Origin: Spirochaetes bacterium GWF1_51_8
GTDB lineage: Bacteria; Spirochaetota; Brevinematia; Brevinematales; GWF1-51-8
Assembly (NCBI GenBank): GCA_001829415.1
Contig: MIBE01000046.1
Span: forward strand, 1-40,401
Length of the DNA: 40,401 nt
Reading direction: 5' to 3'
Within the stretch, counting starts at the first letter, position 1. Each line of letters begins with the position of its first letter. The position numbers were made by a program, and so were the translations under genes. The notes under the pieces are model-generated. The model worked only from the letters and a program-made list of their open reading frames with translations. It ran no database searches and was not told the origin of the DNA. Positions 33,912-40,401 of this stretch are shown in pieces.

Positions 33912-34079
33912 TTAGGACACTAAAGCCATCACCTTCGGGGACAGTTTTCCTTCGTAGGTATTCCGGTCGCCGTACTCCTGCTTTTTGCCCTCGTTCCAGT
34001 TCTGTACGGGACGGTAATAACCCACGATGCGCGAATAGACCTCGGTCGGCATCACCAAACGCCCTTTGCTGGTATCCAT
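33912..34079 (-). CDS. Separate glycyl-radical tail of the class III reductase
   Basis: This 55-residue ORF starts at ATG 34079 behind a strong AGGAGG. The peptide contains EVYSRIVGYYRPVQNWNEGK, the C-terminal motif of NrdD proteins. Gly20 in RIVGYY corresponds to the radical-bearing glycine. The neighbouring NrdD ends before this motif, so the radical residue appears to be supplied by this protein. It lies 42 bases after the nrdD stop and in the same frame: a UAG followed by 14 sense codons separates the two. Either it is a stand-alone subunit, comparable in idea to the GrcA/YfiD spare part of pyruvate formate-lyase, or UAG is read through. The ribosome site favours the first. Confidence 0.85.
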   Translation of the reverse strand: MDTSKGRLVMPTEVYSRIVGYYRPVQNWNEGKKQEYGDRNTYEGKLSPKVMALVS

Positions 34080-34121
34080 AAATCCCCTCCTGAGAGACTG
34101 ATATCCGAAAATAGACTGTTT

Positions 34122-36227
34122 CTAATACGTATCGATATACTTACCGTATTTTTTCAGGTCGTCTTCCGTATGAGGATACGGGCATGTCCAGTGTTCGCCC
34201 GCAATATAGCCGTGCACGGGGCAGACCGAGAATGTCGGGGTGATCGAAAAATAGGGAAGGTGATAGTTGCTCGCGATCGTTTTCACGATATTCGCGATCA
34301 TCTCCGGATTTTCGACACGTTCCCCGAGAAAGACATGAACAACCGTCCCGCCGGTAAACTTCGACTGCATCCCGTCCTGATGATCCAAGAGCTCGAATAT
34401 ATCATCGGTATCATTTACGGGAAGATGAACGGAATTTGTATAATACGGGACTTCGTCGGTGCCCGAGGACAGGACGTCGGGATAACGCTTCCTATCGGCC
34501 TTAGCCAAACGGTAGCTCGCGCCTTCGGCGGGCGACGCCTCGAGGTTGTAAAGGTTGCCGGTCTCTTCCTTAAACTCTTCCAGCACTCCGATCATGAAAT
34601 CGAGCACCTTTTCACCGAACTGGCGCCCTTCTTTCTGGCGGTACGGGACATGCTTCATGTTCATCACCGCTTCGTTCATCCCGATCAGCCCGATCGTCGC
34701 GAAATGGTTCGTCCAATAGTTGCCGCTCTTCTTCTTGATATCGCCGAGGTAAATCCGGCTGTATGGGTAAAGCCCCCTGTCGGTCAGGTCTTCGACCACT
34801 TTACGTTTTATTTCGAGGGAAGTCTTCGCGATCTGCATCTGCGCGCGGAGTATCTCGAAGAAGTGATCCTCGCTCTCGGCCTGGTACGCGATACGCGGCA
34901 GGTTGATCGTGACGACGCCGATCGATCCGGTCATCGGGTTGGCGGCGAAAATCCCGCCCCTGCGGACGCCGCTTTCCGGTTTCGCGATATCGATGATCGA
35001 TTTTTTATTGAGCTGGTTCCTAACCTCGCGGTTGTCGAGACGCAGACGGCAGCACATACTGCGCGCGTCCTCTTCGCTCATGTCGGAATTGATGAAGTTG
35101 CTGAAATAGGGCGTTCCGTACTTCGCGGTCATTTCCCAGATCGGTGTGAAGGCCGGGTTGTTCCAATCGAACTTTTTCGTGATATTGTAGGTCGGGATCG
35201 GGAAGGTGAACGGACGGTTACTGCCGTCACCCTGGAGCATTACTTCCGCGAACGCCCGGTTGATCATTTCCATCTCGGCCTGATAATCGCCGTAAACCTC
35301 GTCCTTCATCTCGCCGCCGATAATAACGGCCTTATCTTTCAGGTAGCTCGGCACGACGAGGTCGAACGTCAGGTTCGTGAACGGGGTCTGGAAGCCGGTG
35401 CGGGTCGGGACGTTCAGGTTGAAGATAAATTCCTGCATCGCCTGCTTCACTTCCTCGTAGGACATTTTGTCCTTCCGTACGAACGGAGCAATCAATGTAT
35501 CGAAGTTCGCGAACGCCTGAGCGCCCGCGGCTTCGCCTTGAAGGGTGTAGAAAAAGTTGACGATCTGACCGAGAAGCGCGCGGAAATGCTTCGCGGGCTT
35601 GCTCTCGATCTTGCCGGGAACTCCGCCGAACCCCTGCATCAGGAGCTGTTCGAGGTCCCATCCGACACAGTACGCGGAAAGCGATCCGAGGTCGTGGATA
35701 TGCATCGCGCCGCTCCGGTGAGCTTCGCCGATCTCGGGCGTGTATATTTTCGAGAGCCAGTAGTTCGCTGTGATACTCGACGAGATATGCGAGTTCAGCC
35801 CCTGGAGCGAATAGCTCATGTTGCTGTTCTCGTTGATACGCCAGTCGCGGAGATTGACATAGTCCTCGACAATGTTCATGCTCTCGGAAAGAGTCTTGCT
35901 GATATTGCGGGTTTCCGCGCGTTTCGCGCGGTAAAGAATGTAGCTCTTGGCGGCCATCCGGAAACCCATATTCATCAGGGTCTCTTCGACCTGGTCCTGA
36001 ATATGCTCGATCTCCACGACCTTCGCGGCAAGCTTACTGACAACAATCGCGGTGATATCCCACGCCTGGTTGTAGTTGCCTTCGCCGCACGCCTCGAACG
36101 CCTTATTGATTGCGGTTGCGATTTTCGCGGGATCGAACTCTACTACCCGTCCGTCCCGCTTTTTCACAAATGCGACCTGGTCCTGTAAACGCTTGGAACG
36201 GACTAAGTCTTTTACTAAGTCCTCCAT
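34122..36227 (-). CDS. nrdD: Anaerobic (class III) ribonucleoside-triphosphate reductase, lacking the glycyl-radical segment
   Basis: It reduces ribonucleoside triphosphates to deoxyribonucleotides without oxygen. The 701 residues begin with an ATP-cone (VKKRDGRVVEFDPAKIATAI, about 20-105), the allosteric domain. The catalytic barrel includes MHIHDLGSLSAYCVGWDLEQ, NVPTRTGFQTPFTNLTFD and SMCCRLRLDN. The C-terminus has the metal-site part SVCPVHGYIAGEHWTCPYPH but stops 15 residues later (KKYGKYIDTY) without the RxxGY radical loop, which is in the next ORF. The open frame extends upstream to 36368; ATG 36227 behind GGGAGGGG is preferred. Confidence 0.93.
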   Translation of the reverse strand: MEDLVKDLVRSKRLQDQVAFVKKRDGRVVEFDPAKIATAINKAFEACGEGNYNQAWDITAIVVSKLAAKVVEIEHIQDQVEETLMNMGFRMAAKSYILYRAKRAETRNISKTLSESMNIVEDYVNLRDWRINENSNMSYSLQGLNSHISSSITANYWLSKIYTPEIGEAHRSGAMHIHDLGSLSAYCVGWDLEQLLMQGFGGVPGKIESKPAKHFRALLGQIVNFFYTLQGEAAGAQAFANFDTLIAPFVRKDKMSYEEVKQAMQEFIFNLNVPTRTGFQTPFTNLTFDLVVPSYLKDKAVIIGGEMKDEVYGDYQAEMEMINRAFAEVMLQGDGSNRPFTFPIPTYNITKKFDWNNPAFTPIWEMTAKYGTPYFSNFINSDMSEEDARSMCCRLRLDNREVRNQLNKKSIIDIAKPESGVRRGGIFAANPMTGSIGVVTINLPRIAYQAESEDHFFEILRAQMQIAKTSLEIKRKVVEDLTDRGLYPYSRIYLGDIKKKSGNYWTNHFATIGLIGMNEAVMNMKHVPYRQKEGRQFGEKVLDFMIGVLEEFKEETGNLYNLEASPAEGASYRLAKADRKRYPDVLSSGTDEVPYYTNSVHLPVNDTDDIFELLDHQDGMQSKFTGGTVVHVFLGERVENPEMIANIVKTIASNYHLPYFSITPTFSVCPVHGYIAGEHWTCPYPHTEDDLKKYGKYIDTY

Positions 36228-36278
36228 ATTCCCCTCCCGAAACTGCAAACGAGCCGGCCGCATTATTAAGATAGGAAT

Positions 36279-36307
36279 ATTATAATTAGCATGGAAAAAA
36301 AAGCCAA
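36279..36307 (-). promoter_or_regulatory. Promoter of the nrdD operon
   Basis: On the minus strand TTGGCT (36307-36302), 17 bases and a perfect TATAAT (36284-36279) stand about 50 bases before the nrdD start. I see no clear NrdR box. The remainder of 36308-36541 is AT-rich and shows no gene. Confidence 0.65.
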
Positions 36308-36541
36308 GTCTTTTTTTGAATTTCGCGGTTATTTTTTCCAGACACGATGTGATATAAATTATTATCAAGTAACGCGAATAATCAGCGATAGAAATAATTT
36401 AACATAAACTCACATATTATCTGTTTATTACTACAATGTGCGAAACACTCTTTTTTGTGCCCTTTTGTGCGGTAATGTCCGCTCGTGCCCTGTGTCCGGC
36501 GGATTTTATGTCCTGTCTCCCTATGAAAAAACAGCGTGCGT

Positions 36542-36570
36542 AAAAAAACGGGAAGCGCACCGCTTCCCGT
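36542..36570 (-). terminator. Terminator after the secreted protein at 36591
   Basis: On the minus strand ACGGGAAGCG, a three-base loop, CGCTTCCCGT, then a run of T (36548-36542). It is a strong rho-independent terminator. Confidence 0.93.
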
Positions 36571-36590
36571 TATCTATCCCGCAAATCCGG

Positions 36591-37157
36591 CTATTTGCCT
36601 TCCAGTTTCTTCAGGATATCTTCAGCCTTTTTCTTCAATTCCGGATCCATCGAGTCAAGTTCTTTTGACCACGCGTCAATCATGCTCTTCCTGAGGTCTT
36701 TATAATCGATTGAACTGAGCACATAGTATGAATAGTACTTCTTCTTGCTCTGCGCGTCCTGTACAAGCTCCCAATACGTATCCACTTTTTTCATCCCGGA
36801 TATGTCGATATTCTTCGATACGGCCGACATCGTGCTCTTGATGTACGGTTCGAACTTCCCGTCGACCACTTTCAACGAGATTTCGAACTCGTAATGCACG
36901 ATGCTTTTTATATGTTGCGCGAGTATCCCTATCGATTCCGCCTTGGCCACCATTTCAGCATTTTTCACTGTATCCGCGGTACCGCCGGCTTTAAAATAGA
37001 CGGTCACCACTTTTTTATTCGTGACCATCGTCCACTGGTTGGTCTCGGCCACCCATTTCGGGACGGTGTCCGCGGACGAGGTAAGCACGACTTCGTCGGC
37101 ATATAACGCTGCGCCCATCGTCAGCATGAACATGAGAGAAATTACAATTTTCATCAT
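36591..37157 (-). CDS. Secreted LPP20-like protein, divergent paralogue without lipobox
   Basis: The 188 residues have a cleavable signal peptide ending ALYA before DEVV. There is no lipobox cysteine, so it should be soluble in the periplasm. The mature part is a distant relative of the lipoproteins at 8575, 37263 and 38080. Shared features are a VPKW start, AVSKNIDISG, TYWELVQ, YYSYYVL, IDY, DAW and a C-terminal DPELKKKAEDILKKL. Two adjacent ATGs (37157 and 37154) follow TAGGAG; I use the first. The frame continues upstream to 37214 without a ribosome site. Confidence 0.82.
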   Translation of the reverse strand: MMKIVISLMFMLTMGAALYADEVVLTSSADTVPKWVAETNQWTMVTNKKVVTVYFKAGGTADTVKNAEMVAKAESIGILAQHIKSIVHYEFEISLKVVDGKFEPYIKSTMSAVSKNIDISGMKKVDTYWELVQDAQSKKKYYSYYVLSSIDYKDLRKSMIDAWSKELDSMDPELKKKAEDILKKLEGK

Positions 37158-37172
37158 TTTACTCCTACTAAA

Positions 37173-37240
37173 AAAAGGGAACCTTTCAAAGTTCGTTTTT
37201 ATAGGATAATCCACATCCTCGAACCTATCCGGGTTCCCGA
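37173..37240 (-). terminator. Terminator or attenuator between 37263 and 36591
   Basis: On the minus strand GGGAACC near 37240 pairs with GGTTCCC at about 37186-37180, with inner GTTCG/CGAAC and GGATAGG/CCTAT pairings, followed by a run of T at 37179-37173. It closes the 37263 gene and could attenuate reading into 36591. Confidence 0.6.
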
Positions 37241-37262
37241 AATTATTACACTAATGAAACTT

Positions 37263-37949
37263 TTACTTTACTTCGTCCTGAGCGGTCAATTCGGGCTCCG
37301 CATTGTTGATAGCGTCAGTCATCTGCTGGCCTTTGTCCTTGAGCTCGGGATTGACTTCTTTTACCTTATTGACCTGTTCGTTCCAAGCGTCCTGCATCGC
37401 TTTCTTGAATGCATTGTAGTCGATTTTAAAGCGGAGAACGTAGCGATAGAAGGTCTTTTCTTCGCTGCCCTTGATCTCTTGTACATATTCCCAGTATTCG
37501 CCGGCATTGAGAGCGCCGCCGGTCTTGACATTCTTGGAAACAGCGGCTACTGCGTCAAACACGTAGGTTTCGAGACCCGCGCCTTCGCCGGCCATCCCTT
37601 CGGTCACTTTCGCGAACTCGTGGGTGGCAAGCTGTTTGATCGCATCGGCCATCTGGGCGATCTTCTGGCCGTCAGCCAAAAGCTTAGCGGTATCTTTGTT
37701 GGGGTCTTCGGCTTCGACACGGAGATACACCCACACCTTTCCGCCTTCCGAACCTTCCTGCCACATTGTATCGCTCGCGGCCCAATCCGGAGTAGGAGTC
37801 TTGCTCTGCTTAATCACGACTCTTTCGATCTTCGGAGCCTTAGGTCCGTCGGGCTCGACAGGCTGTACTACCGCAGGGGCGCCCCCGCCGCAGGAAATTA
37901 AACTCACTAAAAACATCGCCGACATTGTAAGACCAAGTGTTCTCTTCAT
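37263..37949 (-). CDS. LPP20-like lipoprotein, paralogue 2
   Basis: The 228-residue lipoprotein has lipobox SLISCGGG (Cys about 20), a short Pro/Val spacer, then the same domain as at 8575: KQSKTPTPDWAASD, VYLRVEAEDPNKDTAKLLAD, and the shared run IAQMADAIKQLATHEFAKVT. AVSKNVKTGGALNAGEYWEYVQEIK follows. It is less similar to the 8575 and 38080 copies than those are to each other and carries a C-terminal extension (EPELTAQDEVK). AGGAGG lies six bases before ATG. It has its own promoter and terminator. Confidence 0.87.
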   Translation of the reverse strand: MKRTLGLTMSAMFLVSLISCGGGAPAVVQPVEPDGPKAPKIERVVIKQSKTPTPDWAASDTMWQEGSEGGKVWVYLRVEAEDPNKDTAKLLADGQKIAQMADAIKQLATHEFAKVTEGMAGEGAGLETYVFDAVAAVSKNVKTGGALNAGEYWEYVQEIKGSEEKTFYRYVLRFKIDYNAFKKAMQDAWNEQVNKVKEVNPELKDKGQQMTDAINNAEPELTAQDEVK

Positions 37950-37994
37950 TTCATTCCTCCTATGAATAGGTTATTATTTTCATTTATCAACTTT

Positions 37995-38023
37995 AGTGTA
38001 TCATTATTGAATAATAAATTCAA
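37995..38023 (-). promoter_or_regulatory. Promoter of the lipoprotein at 37263
   Basis: On the minus strand TTGAAT (38023-38018), 17 bases, TACACT (38000-37995). The arrangement repeats before the 38080 gene. Confidence 0.65.
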
Positions 38024-38037
38024 GTAAAATTCGATAC

Positions 38038-38061
38038 AAAAAAGCCCCGCCGAAGCGGGGC
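38038..38061 (-). terminator. Terminator after the lipoprotein at 38080
   Basis: On the minus strand GCCCCGC, TTCG, GCGGGGC and six T. The hairpin is identical in sequence to the one at 9234-9260 behind the closest paralogue. Confidence 0.95.
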
Positions 38062-38079
38062 CGAGATAAGCATTCGAAT

Positions 38080-38730
38080 TTACTGTGCGTTGTTGATAGC
38101 GTTGAGCATGTTCTGTCCCTTCTCTTTGAGCTCGGGATTGAGAGCCTTGACCTGCTGGCCCCATGCATTCTTCATCGCGGCCATGAACTTATCATAGTCG
38201 ATTTTGAAGCGGATGATGTAGCGATAGTAGGTCTTATCCTGAGCGCCCTTGATCTCCTGGATATATTCCCAGTAGGTGCCGGCTTCCAGAGCTCCGGAAG
38301 TATCGACATTCTTGGAAACAGCGGCTACTGCGTCATAAACGTAGGTTTCGAGACCCGCGCCTTCGCCGGCCATACCTTCGGTCACTTTCGCGAACTCGTG
38401 GGTGGCAAGCTGTTTGATCGCATCAGCCATCTGGGCGATCTTCTGACCCTGAGCTAAGAGCTTAGCGGTTTCTTTCTGGGGATCTTCAGCTTCGACACGA
38501 AGATACACAAACTTCTTTCCGCCTTCGGCGCCTTCGCTCCAAGCTTCATCGCTGCTGGCCCATTCGGGAGCAGGAGTCTTACTCTGCTGGATCACATAGA
38601 ATTCGATCTTGTCGGCTTTCTTGGGGGTATCCGGCACTACGGTCGTACCGCCGGTATTTCCGCCACCGCCGCAAGACATCATCATTCCTACTAACACAAA
38701 CATACCTAAAACGAGAATAGACTTTTTCAT
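38080..38730 (-). CDS. LPP20-like lipoprotein, paralogue 3
   Basis: The 216-residue lipoprotein has lipobox GMMMSCGGGG (Cys about 20). After a short variable spacer it is almost identical to the 8575 protein from QQSKTPAPEW to the C-terminal NAQ, while signal peptides and linkers differ. This shows recent duplication or gene conversion of the mature domain over about 29 kb. AGGAGG sits eight bases before the ATG. Function unknown. Confidence 0.88.
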   Translation of the reverse strand: MKKSILVLGMFVLVGMMMSCGGGGNTGGTTVVPDTPKKADKIEFYVIQQSKTPAPEWASSDEAWSEGAEGGKKFVYLRVEAEDPQKETAKLLAQGQKIAQMADAIKQLATHEFAKVTEGMAGEGAGLETYVYDAVAAVSKNVDTSGALEAGTYWEYIQEIKGAQDKTYYRYIIRFKIDYDKFMAAMKNAWGQQVKALNPELKEKGQNMLNAINNAQ

Positions 38731-38771
38731 CCGAAATTCCTCCTAAAAAAATTACTCGAATGCTCAATCTC

Positions 38772-38800
38772 AGTTTATCATTGCGTTCATTAAAATTCAA
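38772..38800 (-). promoter_or_regulatory. Promoter of the lipoprotein at 38080
   Basis: On the minus strand TTGAAT (38800-38795), 17 bases, TAAACT (38777-38772), the same design as the promoter at 37995. Confidence 0.65.
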
Positions 38801-38946
38801 GAAAATGAGGGAGATTATTATTAATATCCCTCTATTTTACAGAAATCGTTTTCTCCTTTAAAATATAGCCTCTCTTTTCCGTGTGATACCCGTGAAAGGG
38901 AGTTCGGAAGGCCGGGAACCGGATTGCCCGTTTGTTCGGAGGTAAT

Positions 38947-39309
38947 ATGGTCATCCAGATAATCGGATTTGTCGCGCTCGGTTTGGGTGCGGGAGTATTG
39001 AGCGGAATGCTCGGGGTCGGCGGCGCGGTTTTCGTGATCCCGGCGCTCGTGATGTTCTACGGCTTCGATCAGCGCCTTGCACAGGGGACTACGCTCATGA
39101 TGATGGTGCCGCCCATCGGCCTTTTGGCCGCGCTCGAGTATAACCGTGAGGGGTTCGTCGACCTGCGCGCCGCGCTTATCATGGCGGCCTTCTTTTTCGT
39201 CGGCGGGTATATCGGCTCCAAGTTCGCCCTGAAGATCGACCCGTTAACCCTCAGGCGCGTTTTCGCGGTGTTCCTTGTCATGATCGCGGTAAGAATGTGG
39301 TTTAAATAG
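38947..39309 (+). CDS. TauE/SafE-like membrane protein (half-size)
   Basis: The 120 residues contain about four membrane segments and the family's hallmark GLGAGVLSGMLGVGGAVFVIPAL, then DQRLAQGTTLMMMVPP and GGYIGSKFALKIDPLTLRRV. Members export sulphite or organosulphonates, or are of unknown substrate. Full-length members have two such halves (about 240-260 aa), so this is a single-repeat form that probably pairs with itself. ATG 38947 follows CGGAGG; the frame begins earlier at 38932, before the ribosome site. murA starts 23 bases after the stop. Confidence 0.85.
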   Translation: MVIQIIGFVALGLGAGVLSGMLGVGGAVFVIPALVMFYGFDQRLAQGTTLMMMVPPIGLLAALEYNREGFVDLRAALIMAAFFFVGGYIGSKFALKIDPLTLRRVFAVFLVMIAVRMWFK

Positions 39310-39332
39310 ATAAAACAAATTGAGAGGAAATA

Positions 39333-40401
39333 ATGCATAAGTATTTGATTCAGGGCGGAAACCGTCTGAGCGGTGAAGTCAGGATCAGCGGGTCGAAGAA
39401 CGCCTCGCTTCCTATTCTCGCGGCGACTATTCTCACAGGCGAAGACGTCGTCCTTCACAATATCCCCGATCTCGCGGATATCCGGATGATGCTCCTTCTC
39501 CTCGACAAGCTCGGCAAGAAGACCGAATGGATCGGGAAGAACACGGTGAAGATCACCGAAATCGACAACACACCCTACGAGGCTCCCTACGATATAGTCC
39601 GAAAGATGCGCGCGTCCATCGCGGTGATGGGGCCGTTACTCGCGCGGCGGGGGCAGGCGAAGATATCCTTCCCCGGCGGATGCGCAATCGGCCCGCGTCC
39701 GATCGATATCCATATCCGCGGGATGGAAGAGCTCGGCACCGAAATGCTGGTCCAGCACGGGTATATCTGGGCGCAGGCGAAGGAACTGACCGGTAAACGG
39801 ATGAACCTGCTCGGCACTCACGGCCCCAGCGTCCTCGCGACCGAAAACGTCATGATGGCGGCGGCGCTCGCCAAGGGTATTACAGTTATAGAAGGAGCGG
39901 CGGCGGAACCGGAAGTCGAAGCGCTCGGCGAGTTCCTGAACAGGATGGGTGCGAAGGTGAAAGGGCTCGGCACCACCTCGATCGAGATCGAGGGCGTCGA
40001 ACGGCTGAACGGCGCCGAGTTCACGGTCATTCCCGACCGGATCGAGGCAGGGACGTTTATCGCGGCCGCGGGTGTCACCGGAAGCAGAATTCATATCAAA
40101 GATCTCGATATCCACCATCTCGATTACCCGATCGAGAAGTTTTCCGAGGCCGGGATGGAGTTCGAACTCCTTTCGGAGACCGAGATGATCGCGATAGGCG
40201 GGCCGTCGAAACCCGTCCAGATCGAAACAAAGCCCTATCCGTTCTTCCCGACCGATCTCCAGGCTCAGATCATGGCGATGGCCTCGCTCTGCGACGGGAT
40301 CAGCGTAATCAAGGAAAACATCTTCCCCGACCGTTTCACCCATGCCGCGGAAATGAACCGTCTCGGCGCGGATATCCAGGTCGACGGCATGACCGCCGTC
40401 A
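39333..40401 (+). CDS. murA: UDP-N-acetylglucosamine 1-carboxyvinyltransferase, 3' end outside window
   Basis: This is the first committed step of peptidoglycan synthesis: enolpyruvyl transfer from PEP to UDP-GlcNAc. ATG 39333 follows GAGAGG. The frame is open to the window edge, giving 356 codons of about 420. Seen are ISGSKNASLPILAATILTGE with the catalytic Lys, the PEP-binding Cys117 in FPGGCAIGPRPID, and NVMMAAALAKG. The cysteine form is the one sensitive to fosfomycin. The missing part is the last 60 or so residues. Confidence 0.96.
   Translation, partial: MHKYLIQGGNRLSGEVRISGSKNASLPILAATILTGEDVVLHNIPDLADIRMMLLLLDKLGKKTEWIGKNTVKITEIDNTPYEAPYDIVRKMRASIAVMGPLLARRGQAKISFPGGCAIGPRPIDIHIRGMEELGTEMLVQHGYIWAQAKELTGKRMNLLGTHGPSVLATENVMMAAALAKGITVIEGAAAEPEVEALGEFLNRMGAKVKGLGTTSIEIEGVERLNGAEFTVIPDRIEAGTFIAAAGVTGSRIHIKDLDIHHLDYPIEKFSEAGMEFELLSETEMIAIGGPSKPVQIETKPYPFFPTDLQAQIMAMASLCDGISVIKENIFPDRFTHAAEMNRLGADIQVDGMTAV

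Noticed and set aside
34170..36188. Plus-strand frame of 672 codons
   Set aside because: It is the complement of nrdD; its length comes from strong codon bias, and it matches no family that I recognise.

Overview
The window looks like the chromosome of an anaerobic, diderm-type bacterium of moderate GC. Evidence for a Gram-negative-type envelope is the YidC form with a long periplasmic domain and the many lipobox signal peptides. Evidence for anaerobiosis is a class III ribonucleotide reductase with its radical-SAM activase, a mercury-methylation pair (hgcA-hgcB), and the absence of any obvious oxygen-dependent enzyme. Lipoprotein richness and the adjacent yidC-mnmE order would fit a spirochaete or a similar deep-branching lineage, but the sequence alone does not settle the taxon.

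Layout. 1-3524: the start of a lipoprotein gene running off the left edge, a decayed DUF1848 remnant, and a CHASE4-PAS hybrid histidine kinase. 3525-9260: glutamine-dependent NAD synthetase and a small partner gene lie between two copies of a large structured non-coding repeat, followed by two secreted lipoproteins. 9355-12237: a solitary fused restriction-methyltransferase with an AT-rich specificity half. 12454-16110: yidC, mnmE and a small membrane protein. 16135-20279: glf and galT (galactofuranose precursor and galactose metabolism) and a clostripain-type lipoprotein. 20610-23946: tRNA-Thr(CGU), a diguanylate cyclase, and a sigma factor/membrane protein/MotA-like operon. 24057-24576: third copy of the large repeat. 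24681-28606: a TTGACT/TACAAT promoter with an overlapping palindrome drives a small membrane protein, a cysteine-rich MarR regulator, hgcA and hgcB; ahcY follows with its own promoter. 28622-32881: a PIN-domain toxin-like pair, a seven-repeat beta-propeller lipoprotein, two tandem histidine phosphatases and panC. 33166-36227: nrdG, a 55-residue glycyl-radical protein, and nrdD lacking that radical segment. 36591-38730: three secreted paralogues of the lipoprotein at 8575. 38947-40401: a TauE/SafE-like protein and the start of murA.

Most notable points: (i) a putatively metal-regulated hgcAB operon in which hgcB carries an in-frame palindromic DNA insertion; (ii) an anaerobic ribonucleotide reductase whose glycyl-radical motif is a separate ORF, in frame with the main ORF beyond one UAG; (iii) a roughly 450-600 bp multi-hairpin repeat with compensatory base changes between three copies; (iv) a four-member family of secreted LPP20-like proteins with similar promoters and terminators.
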